DNA of 64,000 bases from Lentinula raphanica (GCA_027919835.1 JANVFP010000004.1:310001-374000); one strand, 5' to 3'. Positions 47,021 through 58,540 are shown, counted from the first letter of the stretch. Notes: a model not told the origin generated them from the sequence alone. Made by a program: numbers and translations.

Positions 47021-49057
47021 ATGAACTGCTGGCTTTCTGCTATAAAGTATCGGAGGTCCATCATCAATGCGAGTTATAGCACTCTATCCCCACATGATGC
47101 AATAATCAATATCCCTAAAGCCAACGTGAATCGTTTCGGCGATGGCAAGTATGCTCAGCCACTGTTTCGGGATTTAACATGGACAGTTAGAGAAGGAGAG
47201 AGTTGGGCCGTGATAGGAAAGGGTGGAGGTGGTGAAAAGACTGCTCTGTTCGATGTGCGTATAGCATGCACACGGGACGACTGAAATTCATTGACGAGTC
47301 ACAGACACTCCTAGGACGTTATCGACTAGCTCCCCATCCTCCTCCGCCAGGTGGTCTGTTTCCTTTCCTAATATCCGCAGGACGTGATCCATTCACCGAA
47401 GTTTCTATTGTCTCTTTTGGACATCGTAAACAAGCCGGCGGGGCATTTTACGACTACTCTGCAAGATATGGCGCTGTCCAAGAGGAAGACCGTTTGACTT
47501 TGAGGCAGCACATGTTCCCAGAAACTATACCTCCGCTCCGTATGCCCTATGAGGATCCAGGTGCTACACGGGAACTCAAAATGACTATCTCCGATGAAGA
47601 GCTGGCAGTCTTCGACGACCTCGTAGCTCGAATGGGTTTAGGCCAGTTCCTCGACCTCCCGTTGATTGCATTGAGCAATGGACAAACCCGTCGTGCCAGG
47701 ATCATCAAGGCTGTGTTGAAGAGACCACAGCTACTGCTTCTCGATGAACCGTTGACCGGGCTTGACATCAAAACGCGTCCACTGCTTTTGGACACTTTAC
47801 ACGACCTACACGTTAAAAAAGCGCCGAGAGTAATCCTGGGCCTGAGAGCACAAGATACAGTGCCGGACTGGGTGGACCATGTTGCCTACGTCCAAGGTTC
47901 AACCGTCATGACAGGAGACAAAGACAGTGTTCTGCAACGAACAGAGCATCACTCGGGAGGCTGGCAAGGCCAAATCCAGAAGAGCGTATTGACAAGGAAC
48001 TCCAAGGCTCACCTAGGTTCGGTCTTGATCGACTTGAAAAACGTCAAAGTTCAATATGGCGATCGTAAAGTACTGAACCAGCTTTCCTGGCAAATCAGAC
48101 AAGGCGAGCGCTGGCATCTGGTCGGGGAAAATGGTACGAACTCAAAAACTTCATGATCATGATATGGTATCTAATGGAACCTACGTATCAGGTTCCGGGA
48201 AAACAACATTATTATCCCTGATCACAGGCGACCACCCACAGTCGTACACTCAAACCCGCTATCATCCTGTTGCTTCAAACTCGGATAACGAATCCCATGA
48301 ACCTGCTTCCTATCTTCGACTCTTTTCCCAGCCTAGATCACGTCTACCTACCACTCTTCTCCGTTCCGCCATCGCCATCATGTCACCAGAGCTATTCGAC
48401 GCCTTCCCTCGACGCGCGTCCATGACTGTTTGGGATGTTATCGGAACAGGATTCGATGGCGATTTCGTTCCTAAAGGTAGAAAAGGTGTAGGGAGTGGAA
48501 TAGGCATGAAAGTCATTTCTGATAATCAGTCAATGAGGAAAGGAGGGTGCGAAGGTGCGATGGAAGGCCAAGAGGGATGGCAAGAGGAAGAAGAGTGGAG
48601 GGTAGGACGGGTATGGGAGGTGTTGCGTGCCCTGGGGCCGGAAGCTTGGACTGAAGCAACCAGCGAGACGCGGGATTTAAATCTGTCCTTTGTTGCCCCG
48701 GAAGGCCCTTCCGATACAACTCGCGATTTCGCCAAAACTCCTTTTCCGACTCTCCCGCTTCCACAGCAGCGTATCGTCCTCCTCATGCGTGCCCTCGTTG
48801 GCCGCGCACCGTTGATTTTGTTGGACGAAGTTTGGAGTGGAATGGACGAAACTATGGTCAGAGTTGCGCGAGAGTATTTGCGTGGCGAGTCTCCTGTGTC
48901 TACGATTGGTTCATCTGTTGGTGGAGGAGTTGGGCCAGATCAAGCAGTTGTGGTGATTACCCACTGGGAGGAAGAGGTTCCTTGGAATCGGGACGAGGAT
49001 TCGGGAGTGTTCAGACGATTCAGATTGAGTAGAGGAACCGGTTGGGTAGAAGAATGA
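47021..49057 (+). CDS. Two-domain ABC ATPase, yeast YDR061W-like
   Basis: Three exons (47021-47254, 47305-48133, 48192-49057) give 642 residues. The first nucleotide-binding domain has VIGKGGGGEKTALFD in the Walker A position, LSNGQTRRA as signature and LLLLDEPLTGLD as Walker B. The second has a canonical GENGSGKTTLL (split by the second intron), a signature-like LPLPQQRIVLLMRALVG and LILLDEVWSGMD. There are no membrane segments, so it is a soluble ABC protein related to ModF-like and YDR061W proteins. YDR061W is linked to mitochondria in yeast; its function is unknown. The apparent frame break near 47260 is an intron (47255-47304). The first Walker A lacks the standard GKT/S order, which I recall as a family trait. 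Confidence 0.88.
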
Positions 49058-49300
49058 ACTGGATTTCAATGCTAAATTCTGCAAATCATGAACGACCGAA
49101 CGTCTGAACTTCAACTGAAAGACTTCAAAGTATCTTCGGCACCGTCAAAAGGAAGATAAGATTAAGATAATCAACGAGTATAAATAAGTGTGAGAGTCTT
49201 GATGTCGACCCACCCAGCTTGCCCAGAGATTTCTGGCTCTAAATCCATCTGGTGGTCCTGCTCACTCCTTCGCCTGACTATTATCCTGATTTACGACGTC

Positions 49301-50136
49301 ATGATCTTCTCTGCAGCATTCCTTTTCCTAGTTCTCGGCGCCTTTGTAGCACGGGCGTCTCCATGCCTTGAACAAAATCCATCCGTTTCCCTACAACGAC
49401 GATCTGCTGAACCTACATTCCCGTCCTCGCCTGCATCCTGTCCGATATGTGAAGCTGTGAGTATTGATCTTTCACTTGCGTTGAGGAGTTTTTGAACAGT
49501 GAGTTTACTCTTCTTCCTCTTTTCTTGCAATTCGATGAGCTCAACTTTCCAATCAAAGGACTATTGACTTGTATATAACAGAGCTACTCTTCAATACAGA
49601 ACTGTGCTGAAGCCTCTCCTGTCTTGGCCAACTTCACAACGGTGGGAGTTCCATCGTATACGTATCCGAATTTTGACACTAAGGTCGTCCGTCTGTGTAG
49701 ATCATTTTCAATCCCGGGGCCTTCATCAACGTCATCCAATGTTCATGCACCGAAACTTTCCAATCTGTGTTTCCCCAATGCGTCGACTGGTCAGTCCAAC
49801 GATGACTCTCTTTTTGGAAGAATTCTATACTGATTCTTGATCTATGTGACGTATAGCTTTGAACAAACGAATCAAACGGATGTCCTTGGTGCGACAGATC
49901 TTCCTAGTGTGCTCCAAGGAATGAGGAACATTTGCGCACTCGAAAGCACGCTCCTAGGTTCAGCTGCCGCGACAGATGGAGAGCTGCCATCAAGCACGGG
50001 TCTAGCTTCAGCTACACCAGCAGCTACAAATACGACTTCGAATTCCCAGACACGGGGTCTGGAGGTATCCATCAGCATAAGGAGTCTTGCGGTTCTTTCA
50101 GTAGCCGTCTCCGGGTTGTTGCCTTTCTTGTTCTAG
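49301..50136 (+). CDS. Predicted GPI-anchored, secreted cell-surface protein
   Basis: Starts with a signal peptide (MIFSAAFLFLVLGAFVARAS), followed by a Cys-containing segment (CPICEA, then SYSSIQNCAEASP across an intron of about 125 bp, then LCRSFSIPGP and CFPNAST), a Ser/Thr/Ala-rich region (SSTGLASATPAATNTTSN) and a hydrophobic C terminus (SLAVLSVAVSGLLPFLF) with no charged tail. That layout is standard for fungal GPI-anchored wall or membrane proteins. The third exon boundary (about 49797 to 49858) is approximate. No enzymatic domain was recognised. Confidence 0.68.
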
Positions 50137-50488
50137 GAGAACGCAAAGTTGGTGACTGGAATGCTGCAATACGGTCGAAACTTTATTCTTATTGCTCTAT
50201 GATAATGACGACTTATGACTTGTAACGAATGTACATGATTCATGATCTTGAATGAAGGGGATTGTTGTTTTCTTGCCTTACGCTTAGTGCTCCGAATCGG
50301 TTCCTAAGGGCGATACCTCAAAAAGTGCTGTTTGGGGATTGAGATCTTGAGAAGTAGCAGTGCGGAGAAGGAATTTCAAGAGCAGCCATGCGATAGAATA
50401 GTAATTTGTAAAGAGGCTGATGATCAAGACCTGCACTAGCCACTCATTCAAGCTCCCCTTTCAGAGTCTTCGTAATAGCTCCAAGCGC

Positions 50489-51992
50489 CTAGTGATTCCA
50501 AAAGATATTACTCAAATGGGAGCAGTCCAAGAATCGGTGTTTTCCACTTGCCTTTCTCATCTCTGGTCCAATTTTGGATGGACTATCTACCATGATCACA
50601 CCAGCTCTCAACAACGCCGCTATCTTGTTCTGAGCAGCTCCTATGGATCGTAAAAAATGTGGTGTTGCTTCGGTTTTTTCAAGTTACTCACCTTTTTCGC
50701 CTGTGATGAGAGCTCCAGCATGCCCCATACGTCTTCCAGATGGTGCTGTTTGTCCTGCGATGAAACCAACAATGGGTTTTGGATTCGGCCGAGAGTTGTT
50801 GAAGTTGTATATGAAATCCGCTGCCTCTTCTTCCATTGATCCACCTATCTCGCCGATGAAGACAATTCCTACGTGTGAAATCGGGTATGTAACAAGGAGA
50901 TACTCCAGGGGCAGTTTAATTCACCTTCCGTATGAGGATCATTCAGGAGAACTTGTATGGCATCAATATGCTGGGTCCCAGGGAATGGATCACCTCCGAT
51001 GCCAATGCAAAGCGATTGCCCCAGTCCTACACCCGTGATTTGTGCTGCAGACTCATAAGACAGAGTTCCAGAGCGGGATACAATACCTGCAGAAGATGAA
51101 TCATTGAATTGGTATCGGTAGAAGACTCTCATCCTACCTATGCTCCCGGGCCTGAAAATATGACCAGGTTGAATACCGATCTTACACCCAAGCGGATTGA
51201 TGACTGAGCAATAATAGATTGGTGACATTGAGTCGATTCCACAGTGATTGACGCACTTCCAGGACAATTTGGCCCTAAGAATCTTGACTTGGACTGGCTC
51301 CTCAGAGCATGAATTATCTAGTGCTTTTCAGGTCAAAAGCGATCGAGTCGGACACATGGCACGATGGAATACCTTGATTTGATCGGCTTCCGGAATACCC
51401 TCTGCTACACAGACAATCAATCCTACCTCATTCTCAATTGCTTCGAGAATGGCATCCGCTGCGATAGCAGGAGGTACGTAGATGGCAGAAGCATCTATGG
51501 CAAGTTCTCTCATGGCCTGTAGTGATCAACGTAATCAAGCACTGAAGATAATACCGCGGTACCTGTGTACACTCACCTCTTTGACATTTCCAAACACAGG
51601 CAGGCCTAGATGCATTTGTCCCGCTTTCTTTGGAGATACACCACCCACCATCTTCGTGCCATAATCTATCGCCTCCTGAGCATGAAACGTCCCCTACTCA
51701 ATTCAAGTCCCGCACTGGTCAAATTTGCATCCAACACGAAAGCTAAACCGTACGTACTGCTTTGCCGGTGAACCCTTGACATATGATCTTTGTGTCTGGA
51801 TGTATAAGTAGATTGTGAATGCTTTCGTCATAACGTCGGAGGCAAGCTGAGTGCTTGAAATTCCTGGTGGAACCTAGTAGTACTCTCTCGTCAGATGGGG
51901 CTGATGAGGATGAGGATGTTGGTATACTTACCCAGCCTTGAGTGCTCAGCGTGCCTTATACTGGCAGCTATGATGGAAGAGCGCGAATACAT
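50489..51992 (-). CDS. Succinate-CoA ligase alpha subunit, mitochondrial
   Basis: Multi-exon minus-strand gene from ATG 51992 to TAG 50489. A basic, Ser-rich presequence ([19 protein letters not shown]) fits mitochondrial import. Then [102 protein letters not shown], the active-site block [14 protein letters not shown] with the phosphohistidine, and the C terminus [16 protein letters not shown]. The enzyme makes ATP or GTP from succinyl-CoA in the TCA cycle as a heterodimer with the beta subunit. A longer in-frame start exists (about 52121), but the chosen ATG gives the best presequence. It runs convergent with the GPI-protein gene. Confidence 0.93.
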
Positions 51993-53858
51993 TAGCATCG
52001 GCGGGGGAAACTCTTCCCCAACACATTTGTTGTGTTTTTCCTGTTTGTTCATGTTTCCTTGAGAAATTCTGAGAAAATCATTCCCAAGTACGTAGTATAG
52101 ATTCTCTGCAAAGATTCCCACTGGCGTGACAATGTTTGGCAGGCAACCTCTATGACCAGAGTATTCCCTAGTATTCCCCTAGCTAATCAGTGCACAGCTG
52201 GTATCCTCTTGGGGAGAAGTTCACATATAGTCATAAAATGCACTTACCGAAAGTTCATGGCCGTCTGATAGTAATGGCTCAAAGACGCCGCCCACGAGAA
52301 CATTGCCTATTATCGTGATCAGTCCGAATATGGCATTGGTGTTTGTTCTTCCCAAATTGTATGCCGATGTCAGCGATGCTTTGGTCAAACGGGAAGGGTG
52401 AAGTGGCAACGCGGCGAGACTGGACAGAGGAAGAACATGAGCTACATTCAAGATCTCAAATGATTATTACCTCTGTAGTGCGCGCCAGCAACTAGCAGGC
52501 CCCAACCATCGAACTTCTCATCAGTAATGTCATCTTGTATTTGAGAGCCGCTTCAGATAGACCTGCTTCGTTCGGGCCAGTCCAGGTTGCAGGTTCTTAG
52601 GTCCTTCCACTCCCCAGCCGATCTAGCACTAGTATGACACAGCCTGATGCTGTTAATGACTCTGAATTGATGGAGCAATTTGGACTTTTCTTACTTAGTA
52701 TGTGCATAGCATCCTTGCTGCCAGCGACGGGGAAGTTGCAAATGAGCTCAAGATTGAGCAAGATTGAGCCCGGTCCTGGGTCCATGAAGTGAATGAACGT
52801 TATGACTTGGCAGTGCAAACCCTCGAAGTGCTCTGTTAAGATCTAAACTGCGCTTTGCTCAGGACAATGAAAAAGTTGTGGAGCGTCAAGTCACATACTG
52901 AATGTTCTGTTCATTTCATTTTTGCGATAATACGCCGAGAATCTGTAATAAGCTGAATAGTGAAGGATCAGCATAATCCATGAATTAGGAATTTGTGAGG
53001 AACGAAAGGAGAAATAGATAAGACCAGCCTACACGGTACAGAATAATGCTATTCATCGCCATCACATCATTAACTAGTCAGGATAAAGAAAGCTCCGAAA
53101 TGAAGAATGCCTCACTTTCCGGAAGATAGAAAACTCTTTAACTCGATGCACGGCGTTTGTAGCAGTTCATAACAGTGCGATCTCTTGAGAGAAACTTGAC
53201 CGTATAGGCATCAAACGTAAGTTGTACTATGATGAGTATGCCAACTTGAATGATACGATGAATGAGCATGAAGAACACAAAGGAGTTCGAACACAGATGC
53301 ACTTATTCTTACCATTTTTGTGGCCTTAATGTTGCACCTATTAACACAGAGTGAACGTAAAGGGGATTCTAATATTTCCGAACGGGACCTACCTGAAGAC
53401 ATTGTCGGTGATTGTTTATCAGAGTTCATCAATATTCGAAGGTTGGCGAGGAAGATGAAGATAGGCTTTCAGTTCCTCAGTTGGGGAGAATGAGTTGTCC
53501 AAAGTTGTTTTCGGTTTACCTTGAATAACACTGCTGCAACTGCCAGAGTCTGGAAGGCCCACTGGCTGTGGCAACTTCTATTTGTCACATCGATGCGCCG
53601 TTGGGTCTTCCTTCGAAGAATGGAGCCACAAATCTCGAATCGGTATCGAATATCAACAAATGTGAATGGACGACGACTACTTAGTACTTAGCACTTGTTT
53701 TTCGTGGTTTCTGGAAAGACGTGAAGACATCAGCCTGAGGTTCATCAAAGTGTGGAGAGCTTACAGAGCGACCGACAGTATTACTCAGCATCAAGGACTT
53801 ATAGTCAGTACGAGCCATTACAGCTAAAGGGTCGAAGCTAACATTGAGAACCGCGTTA
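51993..53858. other. Gap with a candidate exon of an unidentified gene
   Basis: On the minus strand about 52240-52445 encodes LTKASLTSAYNLGRTNTNAI and then a hydrophobic FGLITIIGNVLVGGVFEPLL, ending at a consensus gtaagt. It reads like an exon of a membrane protein, but I could not find confident partners (52597-52818 is a weak possibility). The rest shows nothing recognisable. Confidence 0.3.
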
Positions 53859-54141
53859 ATGAACCGGTCAAAGCAAAGTTGGCCGCGGTCTATGCAACGA
53901 GCACCCCGATTCATATCATGTCCATTGATGGACGTGTCCAACATTCAACGCCCTTGTTCTTACGGCCATACATTCTTATTCTTTCGGTGGCCACTGGCCA
54001 TTGTCCATTGTCCATCCTGTCAGTGGCTAGCTTCATATATAAGTTGACATCTCCTCGCTACCTCTTTTCTCTCTCATCTTACAATCTTGCTTACACCGTT
54101 GGCTCGATACTGAGCATCTTCTTTCCTCTTTGCTTGATTCT
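53859..54141 (+). repeat. Split direct repeat A1
   Basis: 283 bp, starting ATGAACCGGTCAAAGC and ending TTTGCTTGATTCT. Identical by eye to A2 at 58258-58540. Confidence 0.93.
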
Positions 54142-54407
54142 ACATCATTGCTTCTGCTTCTGTTGGCGATTACAGGGCCGATCGTCGTGTCCTTTCTCCT
54201 TCTCGTGTATCCACACATTATCAATACAAGGGTCGCTTTATTTCTGTCACCAGAATCCCATCCGACATTCTTGATCGTCTTCACGCAGCGTTAGATCCTT
54301 CCACACCAGACTCAGACAATCCTCGGTTTTGGTCTCGAAGAGCGGCACTTAATCCTTCCGCAGAACCAGTTCTTCAGCACTTCAATGCTACCCCTACCCA
54401 ATCACCC

Positions 54408-55310
54408 TTGCCCTCACCAAATCCTTCCCGTGCCTCTTCTCCACATCAGTCTTCGATTCCCTCCGAGACAATGGCCGATGAAACTCCTGTGGATCCTCCT
54501 TCAACTACATTCTCATTCACCACGGAACAACTTTTGCAGGCTGTTGCCAGAGCTATCACGTCGTCTCAGCCAGCTCCAGCTTCGGCTAACAACGCGGTCC
54601 CTCCACCTCCTCCCTTCACTTCAACTGCCGAATCTCCATCTTCGAGTAAGTCCCTTTATGCTCTTTTTCCAAACATCGAAGAGAGGTATATCCTGGATAT
54701 CACCCGACATGATTTCCGGCCTTATAGTCTCCATAAGCTTGACCACTGGATTCGGTCAAAAGCTGACACCGTTAAGGGTGGCCTCGAGGCTCTTGCAACT
54801 AGCGAGGGATCGGTTAGAGATTATCCGTCACTAGACTCGGTTCTCATTCCACTACTCACCTACTTCCATATTCTCATTGCGTATGCCCGACTTGGTGGAA
54901 ACCCTGACGCAGGTTGTGTCCTGTCTATGGGCGCTGTCACATATGTGGCCTCCTTGATGGAAATGGCGAAGAAATTCCAGTGGGCGGCTGTCTTCGACTA
55001 TCATGTGGAATACATGAACCTTCGGCGTTACGAGATGAAGGAAAGTAACTACCTTGGGTGGGGTCCCATTGATAGCACCCGCTATGCTCTCGTCGCTGCT
55101 CATCCCAAACCCGTCGCACTCGCTCCTCAGCCTGGTTTTAAACCCAAGCCTTCTAAAGAACCTGGGTCACAACCTTGTTTCGCGTGGAATAGGGGAGAAT
55201 GTCCTTCCCTTCCTTGTCCGGATCACCGTCAACATGTCTGTCGCAACTGCGGTTCGAAGGATCACAAACGTGGAGATCCATCGTGCAAAGGCAAGGCCGC
55301 ATCCCGCTAG
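54408..55310 (+). CDS. Gag-like protein of the Ngaro/PAT-like element
   Basis: Open frame ending in TAG 55308-55310. The frame is in fact open from about 54137, encoding a plausible ILDRLHAALDPSTPDSDNPR segment, but the first ATG in frame is at 54471 (MADETPVDPP). A Pro/Ser-rich N terminus precedes a helical core (LYALFPNIEERYILDITR). The C terminus carries two zinc-knuckle-like clusters, CFAWNRGECPSLPCPDH and CRNCGSKDHKRGDPSC, then a basic tail. These are nucleic-acid-binding features of gag proteins. It is in the same frame as the RT ORF and separated from it by one stop codon. Confidence 0.8.
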   Translation: MPSPNPSRASSPHQSSIPSETMADETPVDPPSTTFSFTTEQLLQAVARAITSSQPAPASANNAVPPPPPFTSTAESPSSSKSLYALFPNIEERYILDITRHDFRPYSLHKLDHWIRSKADTVKGGLEALATSEGSVRDYPSLDSVLIPLLTYFHILIAYARLGGNPDAGCVLSMGAVTYVASLMEMAKKFQWAAVFDYHVEYMNLRRYEMKESNYLGWGPIDSTRYALVAAHPKPVALAPQPGFKPKPSKEPGSQPCFAWNRGECPSLPCPDHRQHVCRNCGSKDHKRGDPSCKGKAASR

Positions 55311-57269
55311 GGGTTTGGCAAGGCGAGCCGGCGCAGGCACCGTCGTTCTCGTCGTAGACCGGCTCGCCAGAGCCTAAAGTTGCCGTTTCATAAAACATTT
55401 TCTCTTGTTCCTACTTGTTTGGACTCTTTTCCTCCTATATCATTGCCACCATCTCGTCCTAATTCCAATCCACGTTGTAATTTGCCCACCTCTGATCCTA
55501 CTCCACTCCCGCTTGTGTCGTCTTCTCTCAATTATTCTGCTTGGGCTTTCTACCTCAAAGACTATCCAGACCGTAAATTCGTATCGTCTCTCTTACATAT
55601 CATTCGTCATGGCGCCAATATAGGTTTTTCTGCCTCCGAATATCCTCAGCCCTGCACGAACTTGAAGTCTGCAACTCAAAATTCAGAATTTGTCGACCAA
55701 GCTATATCAGAGATGCTTATGAATGGTCACCTTCAGGGTCCATTCGAGGAACCCCCCTTCGAGAACTTTCGTTGTTCACCAGTCGGAGTTGTAGCTAAAA
55801 AGCATAACTCTTCTAAACTACGACTTATCAACCATTTATCATGGCCTCGTGGTTCTTCGGTCAACGATGGAATCCCCGATGCAGAAGCGAAAATTTCATA
55901 TGACATGTTTGAAAAAGCGGTCCAAGATCTGTGGGCTGCAGGAAAAGGTTCGTTAATGGCAAAATTGGATTTGAAAGATGCTTTTCGTCATATACCTGTT
56001 CGTGCCGCTGATTGGCACCTGTTTGGGATTTCTTGGGGCTGCAAGTTTTATTTCTCGCTCGTTCTCACCTTTGGTTTGAAGAACGCCCCGTATATCTTTA
56101 ACCTCTTTGCAGAGGCTCTACACTGGATTATCCAGTATCATATCCCGGCGTCATTACGCCATTATTTGGATGACTTTCTTCTCATCTTCTCACCTCAATT
56201 TGATCCATCTCGTGCTAACTCAGCCATCGATTGGATTATGGCTCTCGGCTCTCAGCTCGGCCTCAATTTTCAACCCTCGAAGACTATCTGGCCAACACAG
56301 GTTATTGAATTCCTTGGCCTGATCCTGGACTCACTGCGTATGGAAGCACGCTTACCTGAGTTCAAACTTAAAATCTTGCAAAACATGTTGCTCGAGTGGT
56401 CATCAAAGAAGTCTTGTTCCCTGCATGAGGCTCAGGAACTCAGTGGCTACCTTCAATTTTGCTCTCAGGTCATACCTCACTCTCGCATTTTTCTGCGTCG
56501 TCTTTTTGACTTTGAGGGCAAGTTTGCCTCTCCTTTCTCCCGACATTGCATCCCCAACGGGGTTCGCTCTGACTTAGCCTGGTGGCAAGCCTTCAGCTCA
56601 CACTGGAATGGTATCCATCTCCTATCTCCGTCAATTTCCATGTCTGTGTGGACAGATGCTAGTGGTGTGAAAGGGCTGGGAGGGGTCATCAGTGATGGAT
56701 GGTTTGCGACACGGGTTCCTCGTCGGTTTCGCACTCGAGATATACAATTCAAGGAGTTGTTCGCTGTTCTTCACTCCATTTTGTGCTGGGGTGACCGCAT
56801 GACTGGACAGCATGTTGTTTTTTACGGGGATAACCAAGCAGTCGTGAGCTGGTTGGTTACAGGAACATGCGGGTCTAAACATGCTCTACCTGTCTTACGT
56901 TTGATATCCCTGATGGCAGCCTCTCTTCGATTTTCTTTTACCTCTGTTTGGATTCCTTCCGAAGTGAATGCTCTTGCTGATGCTGCTTCTCGTTTCCAGT
57001 ACAAACGCCTGTTCGAACTGGGTCCACATCTTCCGCGCAAACCCGCCTCGACCCAATCCCACCTGAATGGTTTACGACACACTCTCACCTCTCTCCACGC
57101 GTCGCCTTCTACCTCTTCCATGGAATTGCATCCAGCACTCGAAAAACCTACTCGTCTGGCCAGCGCCAATACATCGACTTTGTCCGCACTCGCCCCAGTC
57201 TTTGTTCCTCGCCGGGACAGTACCTTCCCGCTACCACCAAAGGAATCCTTGAGTGGGTCGCTGATTTAG
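55311..57269 (+). CDS. Reverse transcriptase - RNase H of the Ngaro/PAT-like element
   Basis: Continuous frame from the codon after the gag TAG to TAG 57269; no ATG start is evident near its beginning. A strongly basic linker (SRRRHRRSRRRPARQS) is followed by the RT: RLINHLSWPRGSSVNDGIPD, LMAKLDLKDAFRHIPV, LVLTFGLKNAPYIFNLFAEA, HYLDDFLLIF (YxDD form) and QVIEFLGLILD. RNase H follows: VWTDASGVKGLGGVI, IQFKELFAVLHSI, FYGDNQAVVSWL and SEVNALADAASRF, giving the D-E-D-D residues. The last ~65 codons overlap the recombinase in another frame. Confidence 0.9.
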   Translation, partial: GFGKASRRRHRRSRRRPARQSLKLPFHKTFSLVPTCLDSFPPISLPPSRPNSNPRCNLPTSDPTPLPLVSSSLNYSAWAFYLKDYPDRKFVSSLLHIIRHGANIGFSASEYPQPCTNLKSATQNSEFVDQAISEMLMNGHLQGPFEEPPFENFRCSPVGVVAKKHNSSKLRLINHLSWPRGSSVNDGIPDAEAKISYDMFEKAVQDLWAAGKGSLMAKLDLKDAFRHIPVRAADWHLFGISWGCKFYFSLVLTFGLKNAPYIFNLFAEALHWIIQYHIPASLRHYLDDFLLIFSPQFDPSRANSAIDWIMALGSQLGLNFQPSKTIWPTQVIEFLGLILDSLRMEARLPEFKLKILQNMLLEWSSKKSCSLHEAQELSGYLQFCSQVIPHSRIFLRRLFDFEGKFASPFSRHCIPNGVRSDLAWWQAFSSHWNGIHLLSPSISMSVWTDASGVKGLGGVISDGWFATRVPRRFRTRDIQFKELFAVLHSILCWGDRMTGQHVVFYGDNQAVVSWLVTGTCGSKHALPVLRLISLMAASLRFSFTSVWIPSEVNALADAASRFQYKRLFELGPHLPRKPASTQSHLNGLRHTLTSLHASPSTSSMELHPALEKPTRLASANTSTLSALAPVFVPRRDSTFPLPPKESLSGSLI

Positions 57270-58126
57270 GTGACCGAGCCCTCCAACCTAAGACCATCAA
57301 AGCGTATCTTTCTTCTGTTCGTTCCCTCCATGTTGACGCTGGGCTCCCTTTTGATGCCTGCGAGTCTCCTACGGTCCAACGGTTGATTCGTGGCATCAAA
57401 CGCTTTTATGGGGAGAAGACTCGAAACCCTAAGCTGCCTATTACAGCTGCAATTATGGGTACCCTCTCTTCTGTTGCGGTGGATTGGTCAAACCGTGACA
57501 TGGCAAACTTCAATGCTGCTTACAGGCTTGCATGGAGCGGCCTCTTACGCTGCGGTGAGTTCACTGTGGGTGATCGAGACATATTCAATCCTGCTGTTCA
57601 TCCTACTCGGGATGCTGTGCAATTCATCCCTTCGTTCGACGCAGCCACCCATATCCGGTTCACTCTCCCTGACTCTAAAACAGATCCTTTTCGCAAAGGA
57701 GTAACCATTATTATTGCTGCGGTTCCCGGCTCAAGTTTCTGTGCAGTTACTGCCCTCAGAAAGCTAATTATTCACCATCCTCTTCCTCCAAATTCACCTC
57801 TGTTCGCCGGCCCCGATGGACGCCCTATGACACGTTCATTCTTCATATCAGCTCTCAAGACTTCCCTCCGGGTAGCAGGTATTGATCCCTCAGGCTATTC
57901 TGGTCATAGCTTTCGTCGTGGTGCGGCTACCTCTGCCGCTGCTGCTGGTTACTCCGATTATGAAATCCAGCTGCTTGGTAGATGGCGTAGTGATGCATAC
58001 AAGCTGTACCTCGATGTCCCAGTCGATCAGGTGCTTCATTTATCTGCTCGTCTTCATATGGCCGCTGCTCAGGCTCAGGTTCTTGATCCTCCGGCTCATC
58101 ACTTCGCCCCTGGTCCGGTGGCTTGA
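57100..58126 (+). CDS. Tyrosine recombinase of the Ngaro/PAT-like element
   Basis: The frame is -1 relative to RT and open through its end. It reads ASSTRKTYSSGQRQYIDFV and SDLGDRALQPKTIKAYLSSV-like core-binding segments from about 57119, although no ATG occurs in this frame there. The catalytic domain shows the first arginine in AWSGLLRCGEF, then DSKTDPFRKG, then the GHSFRRGAATSAAAAG box with H and R, and LGRWRSDAYKLYLD with the nucleophilic tyrosine. This R-H-R-Y set defines the phage-integrase-type family. It should cut and rejoin the circular DNA copy at the target. The start coordinate is approximate. Confidence 0.87.
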
Positions 58127-58257
58127 GCTAGGCGTCCCGTTTCTTCGGGTCCCTCGCGAGAGAGCATGGGCGACCAAACAAGATCACGTTTGCACCCAAT
58201 CTCTCGCTCCTTTTTTCCCTCTGAGCTATTTCCTCATATCAAGACGAGTACGCATAG
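58121..58257 (+). repeat. Split direct repeat B1
   Basis: About 138 bp, starting GGCTTGAGCTAGGCGTCCCG. It contains the recombinase stop codon and joins directly to A2. Repeated as B2. Confidence 0.9.
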
Positions 58258-58540
58258 ATGAACCGGTCAAAGCAAAGTTGGCCGCGGTCTATGCAACGAG
58301 CACCCCGATTCATATCATGTCCATTGATGGACGTGTCCAACATTCAACGCCCTTGTTCTTACGGCCATACATTCTTATTCTTTCGGTGGCCACTGGCCAT
58401 TGTCCATTGTCCATCCTGTCAGTGGCTAGCTTCATATATAAGTTGACATCTCCTCGCTACCTCTTTTCTCTCTCATCTTACAATCTTGCTTACACCGTTG
58501 GCTCGATACTGAGCATCTTCTTTCCTCTTTGCTTGATTCT
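58258..58540 (+). repeat. Split direct repeat A2
   Basis: 283 bp, identical by eye to A1. The B1-A2 junction (CGCATAG then ATGAACC) is what a circular intermediate would regenerate. Confidence 0.93.

Noticed and set aside
47255..47304. Frameshift in the ABC ATPase
   Set aside because: A 50-bp GT-AG intron explains it and gives the family sequence ALFDTLLGRYRLAP.
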